The position numbers and the translations under genes are program-made. A stretch of DNA of 64,000 nt. It comes from JBBROS01 sp965213855. Its GTDB lineage: Bacteria > Pseudomonadota > Alphaproteobacteria > Acetobacterales > Acetobacteraceae. Shown here one piece after another: positions 59,883 through 64,000 of the stretch (positions are counted from its first letter, which is position 1; each line of letters opens with the position of its first letter). A model generated the notes under the pieces. It saw only the letters and a program-made list of their open reading frames with translations. It was not told where the DNA came from and searched no databases. The stretch is from the NCBI GenBank assembly GCA_965213855.1, contig CBDCAA010000008.1, positions 1,426,001 to 1,490,000 on the forward strand, given 5' to 3'.

Positions 59883-61163
59883 ATGGCGATGAGACTGACC
59901 TTTCCTCTCACTTCTTACCGTCTTTGGCTCGCTCCCATTGCGCTGATTGTTCCGCTTTGCTTGGGAGCTTACATAGCCTGCTCGATGACGGCCGTGAATG
60001 GTGGAGCTGGAGAGACTGGGCTGGCTGCGGCAAGTTTGGTGGCAGATGGGTTAATCGGTAATCCGTATGCAGTACCGACTGGGCCGACGGCTCACGTTTC
60101 TCCACTGCATGTCGGCCTACTGGCCGCCGTTTATGCGATTTTCGGCGTAAATTCACCCGCTGCGCGGGAGGTGCTTAGCCTCATCTGTCTGCTAAGCTAC
60201 ATTGGATGCAGTGCGGCCGTTCTGCGTTTTTGCCGAGTGCAACGGCTTGGCTGGGCAGCACATGCCGTGGCCGTTACCCTGACGTGCCTCCTGCCACTCC
60301 AACTGTTTACAGGCGTGATCTCGTTGCGGCAGTGGGACCAACCTTTTGCGGCCACCATCCTGGTCACTTCGCTTCTTGCGTCCTTCGACCCGGCCCTCCA
60401 CGATCGTCCTGCTTATAGGCCTGAAATACGAATGGCCGCACTGACGGGAATGGCCGCGCTGATTTCACCGTCAGCACTTCCGACGCTCGTCTATGCCTCT
60501 CTCCATCTGCTCTGGGTCAGACGCCACCTGCGGCCCCTTGGTGCCGGGCTGTTGTGGCTCGCCATCGTCTGCGCGTGCGTCGTGCCTTGGGGGCTCCGAA
60601 ACCAGGCAGAACTTGGCCATTTCATCCTCACTCGGTCTAATTTCCCGCTAGAGTTGGCGGTCGGCAATCACGACGCCGCCACGGGCCGCTCAAGCATCGA
60701 CAGTGAGGTTCATCCGCACGACTCCATTGCTGCTGCCACTCGCGTCGCCGCGATCGGTGAGGTGGCGTATATGTCCGAGGTGAGGGCCGTCACGGTAGCT
60801 TGGATCGCAGCTCATCCAGAGGAGTTCGTGTGGTTGACGCTCACCCGTATTCGCCTCTTGATCTTACCTGATGGCTCAATCACGGGCTGGGATCCTGTTT
60901 TCGGCACCACCGGCTTGGCGGGCCTGGTTGTGGCCTTCGCGATCTTGCGGATGTTCGCCATCGGTCTGGTCTTGGCGTTCGGCCAGCAGAGGCTGCTGTG
61001 GTTTGCATACTGCCTGCTGCCGCTTGCCCCATACTCCATAACGCACGTCAACGCGCGTTACGAATACCCGGTGTTTTTCACGTCCACATGCCTCATCTGT
61101 AAAGCTATTCATCTTGGCCAAAAGCGCTTAGCATGTGGTTTAAGGCCGAGCGTGGCCGGCTAG
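59883..61163 (+). CDS. GT-C type membrane glycosyltransferase (ArnT/PMT-like)
   Basis: 426 residues with ~10 hydrophobic segments. 'GGAGETGLAAASLVADGLIG NPYAVPTGPTAHVSPLHVGL' places the acidic residue and lumenal loop seen in ArnT/RgtA-type enzymes (usually 'DE..Y…A'), here with Glu only. Later 'PWGLRNQAELGHFILTRSNF PLELAVGNHDAATGRS' and 'NARYEYPVFFTS' also fit. It would use a polyprenyl-phosphate sugar, consistent with the DPM1-like gene upstream. It starts just past the IS630 end and is the first gene after it. Confidence 0.8.
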   Translation: MAMRLTFPLTSYRLWLAPIALIVPLCLGAYIACSMTAVNGGAGETGLAAASLVADGLIGNPYAVPTGPTAHVSPLHVGLLAAVYAIFGVNSPAAREVLSLICLLSYIGCSAAVLRFCRVQRLGWAAHAVAVTLTCLLPLQLFTGVISLRQWDQPFAATILVTSLLASFDPALHDRPAYRPEIRMAALTGMAALISPSALPTLVYASLHLLWVRRHLRPLGAGLLWLAIVCACVVPWGLRNQAELGHFILTRSNFPLELAVGNHDAATGRSSIDSEVHPHDSIAAATRVAAIGEVAYMSEVRAVTVAWIAAHPEEFVWLTLTRIRLLILPDGSITGWDPVFGTTGLAGLVVAFAILRMFAIGLVLAFGQQRLLWFAYCLLPLAPYSITHVNARYEYPVFFTSTCLICKAIHLGQKRLACGLRPSVAG

Positions 61164-61278
61164 GCCGCGTAGGTGGACAGGGTACCCTTAAACAGCAATT
61201 CAATCGGCCTACCCAGGCAGGCTTGCAACAGGTCAACTTGCCTTGCGCCACGGTGGACGAGCTTTCAAGAGCAAGACA

Positions 61279-62394
61279 GTGAAACCTGAAACTAGCGTCT
61301 TTCTTGACACAACACGTTTCCTTGCGGCCTTAGCAGTATTCGTAAGCCATGTTTCATGGCAGTTTATCACGGGTGGCTTATTCTGGCAGGCATCAAACCT
61401 CGGCGCGCCTGCGGTGGCCATCTTTTTCGTTCTATCCGGTTATGTGATTGCTTTCTCAACGGAGCGGCCCGGTGAAACTGTTGCTCAATACGCGATAAGT
61501 CGTGCTGCAAGAATTTACTCCGTAGCCGCACCAGCTTTGCTCGCTACTTTTTGTCTCGATGCCGTCGGCTTGTCAGTAAATTATCAGCCGTATGCACACC
61601 TTCACGGCTTCCTCACCGACTTAAGTGGGACTGGCCTTCAGGTCGTCGGGTCGTTCCTGTTCCTAAACCAGATCTGGGGTTGGAACCTGCCCGCCGGATC
61701 AAATGGTCCGTTCTGGTCGCTGTGTTTTGAAATCCAATACTACATCACTTGGGCAGTGTTCCTTTTTTCACCGCGCCGTTTCCGCTTGGTCGGGGCGTGT
61801 CTCAGCCTTTTGATCGCAGGACCGCGTGTCGCACTGTTATTCCCACTCTGGCTTCTCGGCGCGGCCATCTTCCGTTGGCGGAGCCATTGGCTAACGACTC
61901 CGGTCCGCGGCCTGTTCCTCTTCGTCGCTGGCGCCATGATCCTCTCCGTGCTGCTCGTCTCGATAGCTCTGCTAGGTCTCGATCCTCCCAAAACTGGCAA
62001 CCAGCGCGACCTTGCGGATTGGCCCAGCTATCTAAAAGACTATGCGGTCGGAGCCGCCTTCGCACTCACCATTGTAGGTGTCGATCAGTCGGGCGGCTGT
62101 CTCAGCTGGATCCTGCGCGCAAAGCGTCCCGTGGCGTGGTTTGCGGGTGCGACGTTCACGCTCTATCTCGCGCACTTGCCGATCGTCCTTTGCCTCGTCG
62201 CGATCTCCCCATGGCACGTCAACAGTTGGCAAAGCCGATGTCTTGTCGTTATCGGAACCGTCGTCACAGTTTTCTTTGTCGCGGAAATCACTGAGCGGCG
62301 GAAGAACAATTGGCGACGTCTGATTAGTTGGTTTTACGTCGCGTTCAAAGACAACTTAGTGTCCAGGCAATCGACGATGCGGCCACGAAGTTAG
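61279..62394 (+). CDS. Acyltransferase family 3 (OatA/ExoZ-like) membrane protein
   Basis: Start taken as GTG 61279 (VKPETSVFLDTTRFLAALAV); a TTG at 61243 is an alternative. 371 residues with ~10 membrane segments. Motifs: 'DTTRFLAALAVFVSHVSW' (catalytic His region), 'AIFFVLSGYVIAFS', 'ISRAARIYSV', and 'NGPFWSLCFEIQYYITW', 'FTLYLAHLPIVL'. It acetylates or otherwise acylates a glycan at the membrane. The last gene of the lower-GC glycan block. Between it and the PhnD-like gene (62395-62518) nothing is visible. Confidence 0.9.
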   Translation: MKPETSVFLDTTRFLAALAVFVSHVSWQFITGGLFWQASNLGAPAVAIFFVLSGYVIAFSTERPGETVAQYAISRAARIYSVAAPALLATFCLDAVGLSVNYQPYAHLHGFLTDLSGTGLQVVGSFLFLNQIWGWNLPAGSNGPFWSLCFEIQYYITWAVFLFSPRRFRLVGACLSLLIAGPRVALLFPLWLLGAAIFRWRSHWLTTPVRGLFLFVAGAMILSVLLVSIALLGLDPPKTGNQRDLADWPSYLKDYAVGAAFALTIVGVDQSGGCLSWILRAKRPVAWFAGATFTLYLAHLPIVLCLVAISPWHVNSWQSRCLVVIGTVVTVFFVAEITERRKNNWRRLISWFYVAFKDNLVSRQSTMRPRS

Positions 62395-62518
62395 GTCTGC
62401 TAAGCGCTTGACGCGGGCCAAGTTCCGTTGCCAGAAGGCCGGAGTATGTTACGAGGTAGTTGTCGCATTCGCCTGCTCAATGACTTTGGTCAGATCCGTC
62501 CACAGGGCCTAGTGGTGT

Positions 62519-63322
62519 TCAAATCAATGTTGGATATCCGTGCGCCTCGGCTTCGCGAGCGTAACCCGACTGAACACCCCAATTCATTTCTCTAAAGGCA
62601 AGCACAACGTCCTGCATAAGCAGCCCGGCCCGCGCCTGGATCCACTCCGGGGCGCGTGCGGCGTTATGCAGCGCTTGGCGGAGTGCCTCCACGATGTCGG
62701 GCGACGTGGCAGCTGCGGTGACGAAGGGCAAGGCGGGGCTTGGGGGTGTGGGGGCGAGGATGCGGAGTTGGCGGGCGAGGTGGGGGCGGTGGCGGGCGAA
62801 GAAGGCGAAGGTCACGCAGTCGACGCAGGTGGCGTCGGCGTCGCCGCGGGCGACGCGCTCGAGGTTTGCGGGCTGGCTGTGGGTCTCCTCGATCGAGGCG
62901 AAGAACGGGCGGCCGCCGGCGATGTCCGCGATGGACCGGCGTGGGAGGTTCATGCCGGAGTTGGAGTGGACGCTGTTGAACACGAAACGGGTGCCGCGGA
63001 GGTCTTCGAGCGTGGCGAAGGCGGATGCCGCGGCGACGACGAACACGCCGCGGTGGTTCGGGCCGTCGCAGTACGGGGCGGCGTAGATGGGGACGGCGAG
63101 GATGGTCGCCTGTCCGGCGAAGATGGTCTGCAGCGGCCAGCCGCAGACCTGGGTGAACAGGGTGTCCGGCTCGATCTGCTGCGGGACGGGCTTGCGATCG
63201 ACATCGAGCTGTTCGGGCGCGTCGAGCCCTTGCCGCGAAAGCTCGGTGCGGATGGCGGACCAGAAGGCGCCGTTGGCGTCGCGCATCTCGGGCAGGTTGT
63301 ACATCGGCAGGCTCGCGCGCAT
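62519..63322 (-). CDS. PhnD/SsuA-type substrate-binding protein
   Basis: 267 residues starting MRASLPMYNLPEMRDANGAF; no signal peptide. Contains 'TLFTQVCGWPLQTIFAGQAT ILAVPIYAAPYCDGPNHRGV', 'LEDLRGTRFVFNSVHSNSGM NLPRRSIADIA' and 'VARGDADATCVDCVTFAFFA RHRP', the two-lobed phosphonate-binding type fold. Such cytosolic members lacking a transporter are common in alphaproteobacteria; ligand unknown. GC is high again, as in the core genome. Region 63323-63463 holds only its upstream sequence. Confidence 0.85.
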   Translation of the reverse strand: MRASLPMYNLPEMRDANGAFWSAIRTELSRQGLDAPEQLDVDRKPVPQQIEPDTLFTQVCGWPLQTIFAGQATILAVPIYAAPYCDGPNHRGVFVVAAASAFATLEDLRGTRFVFNSVHSNSGMNLPRRSIADIAGGRPFFASIEETHSQPANLERVARGDADATCVDCVTFAFFARHRPHLARQLRILAPTPPSPALPFVTAAATSPDIVEALRQALHNAARAPEWIQARAGLLMQDVVLAFREMNWGVQSGYAREAEAHGYPTLI

Positions 63323-63463
63323 GCTCCCTACCGTGCGGAACGAATAGCCGGCGTCTCGGCGCGGCCGCGCGCGATCGTCCGTGCTGGTGCGGTTGGAACG
63401 GCGTGAATCGTCGTGTCAAGCACGACCACGACGAGGTTCATGGCCAGGCGGATTGCAAGGACG

Positions 63464-64000
63464 TCAGGCTTTCTTGGTGGTTACCGGGGTGGCCTTCGGG
63501 GCCGGGTGGGTGAAGTCGGTGTCGTTCAGGGACAGGGTATAGAACGCCTCGTCGGTGTCGGCGACGGCGACGTTGATCGTGTCTTCGTCGTTGCCGTTCT
63601 GGTTGAGCTGGATGATCTTGCCGTTTTGGAGGACCGCAGGGAAGGCTGCGTGGGTAAGGATGACGTCGTCGAAGAAGTCAGCGATCGCCTTCTCGCCGTT
63701 GTCGTCGCCGGGGCCGGTGTAGAGGGTCGTGTTGTCGGTGCGGTTCTGGAAGTTTTCGGTGTAGCCGCGGTATTTGGCGGCGACGTTGCCGTTCAGGCCG
63801 TGGCCCTGGACCGCCAACTCTTCCAACGACTCGTTGAAGCGGACCGTGCGCTCGAGCGTGATCAGCGAGTGGGTCGTGAACTGGGCGGAGGCGGAGATGC
63901 CGAGGGTTTTGGCGTCGATCGCCTGGGCGGCGGCGATGGCGTCGAACTCGCGCTGTGCGTCCTCGCGGAACTGCTCGACCTTGGCGGCGCCGAGCTTGGA
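63464..64000 (-). CDS. Unidentified protein, C-terminal part (cut by window edge)
   Basis: The frame is open from 64000 to a stop at 63464, at least 178 residues: SKLGAAKVEQFREDAQREFD AIAAAQAIDAKTLGISASAQ…, then 'NAAKYRGYTENFQNRTDNTT', 'DFFDDVILTHAAFPAVLQNG', 'DEAFYTLSLNDTDFTHPAPK'. An apparent internal TTG start at 63826 is not needed. N-terminal helix, then beta-rich. No family recognised. The basic end (ATPVTTKKA) is odd for a secreted protein. Confidence 0.6.
   Translation of the reverse strand, partial: SKLGAAKVEQFREDAQREFDAIAAAQAIDAKTLGISASAQFTTHSLITLERTVRFNESLEELAVQGHGLNGNVAAKYRGYTENFQNRTDNTTLYTGPGDDNGEKAIADFFDDVILTHAAFPAVLQNGKIIQLNQNGNDEDTINVAVADTDEAFYTLSLNDTDFTHPAPKATPVTTKKA

Overview
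The window carries two kinds of DNA. The first ~25.8 kb, at moderate GC, is most of a prophage that extends past the left edge. The rest is mostly GC-rich chromosome of an alphaproteobacterium. An Acetobacteraceae/Rhodospirillales-type host is my best guess, from the GC-rich codon use, the gene families, a PEP-CTERM protein and palindromic intergenic repeats, but no rRNA or marker gene fixes it.

Prophage (1 to ~25,780). The late genes run leftward: HNH nuclease, TerS, TerL, HK97-type portal, prohead protease and capsid (with a one-base frameshift), head-tail connectors, then a contractile tail module in phage Mu order (gp37-like, DUF2635, sheath, tube, tail chaperone with a T_TTT_TTA -1 slippery site, tape measure with a lambda R-like wall-degrading domain, a gpN-like protein split in two, and a partial gpP-like hub). 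The early genes run rightward: a RepA/DnaB-like helicase, a TOPRIM primase, then a tightly coupled array of five small paralogs plus one remnant with no function I recognise, then a SprT-like metallopeptidase. A large serine integrase, facing left, sits at the right end. Related palindromes lie near the late-gene start and at the SprT promoter, and a repeat-rich gene-free kilobase separates the two arms.

Integration locus (25.7-30.7 kb). The phage sits inside comM (YifB, Mg-chelatase-like AAA ATPase). The rest of comM is broken again by an IS1595-type element with 23-bp ends and an 8-bp target duplication. One end of that element, together with the comM Walker A segment, has since been inverted. 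The element carries its own Xre-type repressor with two palindromic operators, a transposase, and four passenger genes, two of them coupled (membrane protein plus small alpha/beta protein).

Host block (30.7-47.7 kb). PsiE-like protein, tRNA-Val(GAC), N-formylglutamate amidohydrolase-like protein, a lytic transglycosylase-like protein, a frameshifted beta-hydroxyacid dehydrogenase, an ABC exporter, an L,D-transpeptidase, a PEP-CTERM protein, an SDR and a CinA-like amidase. Then comes a translationally coupled set: an orphan molybdenum hydroxylase large subunit, a 4-hydroxyproline epimerase-like protein and a DadA-like FAD oxidase, followed by a DMSO-reductase-family molybdoenzyme. The set looks like hydroxyproline or related amino-acid catabolism.

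Surface-glycan region (48.5-62.4 kb), of lower GC from ~50.7 kb on. A 1418-residue secreted mosaic protein with three xylan-binding-like modules and a beta-helix, a DPM1/GtrA-type glycosyltransferase, a large membrane protein, an IS66 element nested inside a decayed IS630 element, a PMT/ArnT-like membrane glycosyltransferase and an acyltransferase. The window ends with a PhnD-like binding protein and an unidentified protein cut by the right edge.
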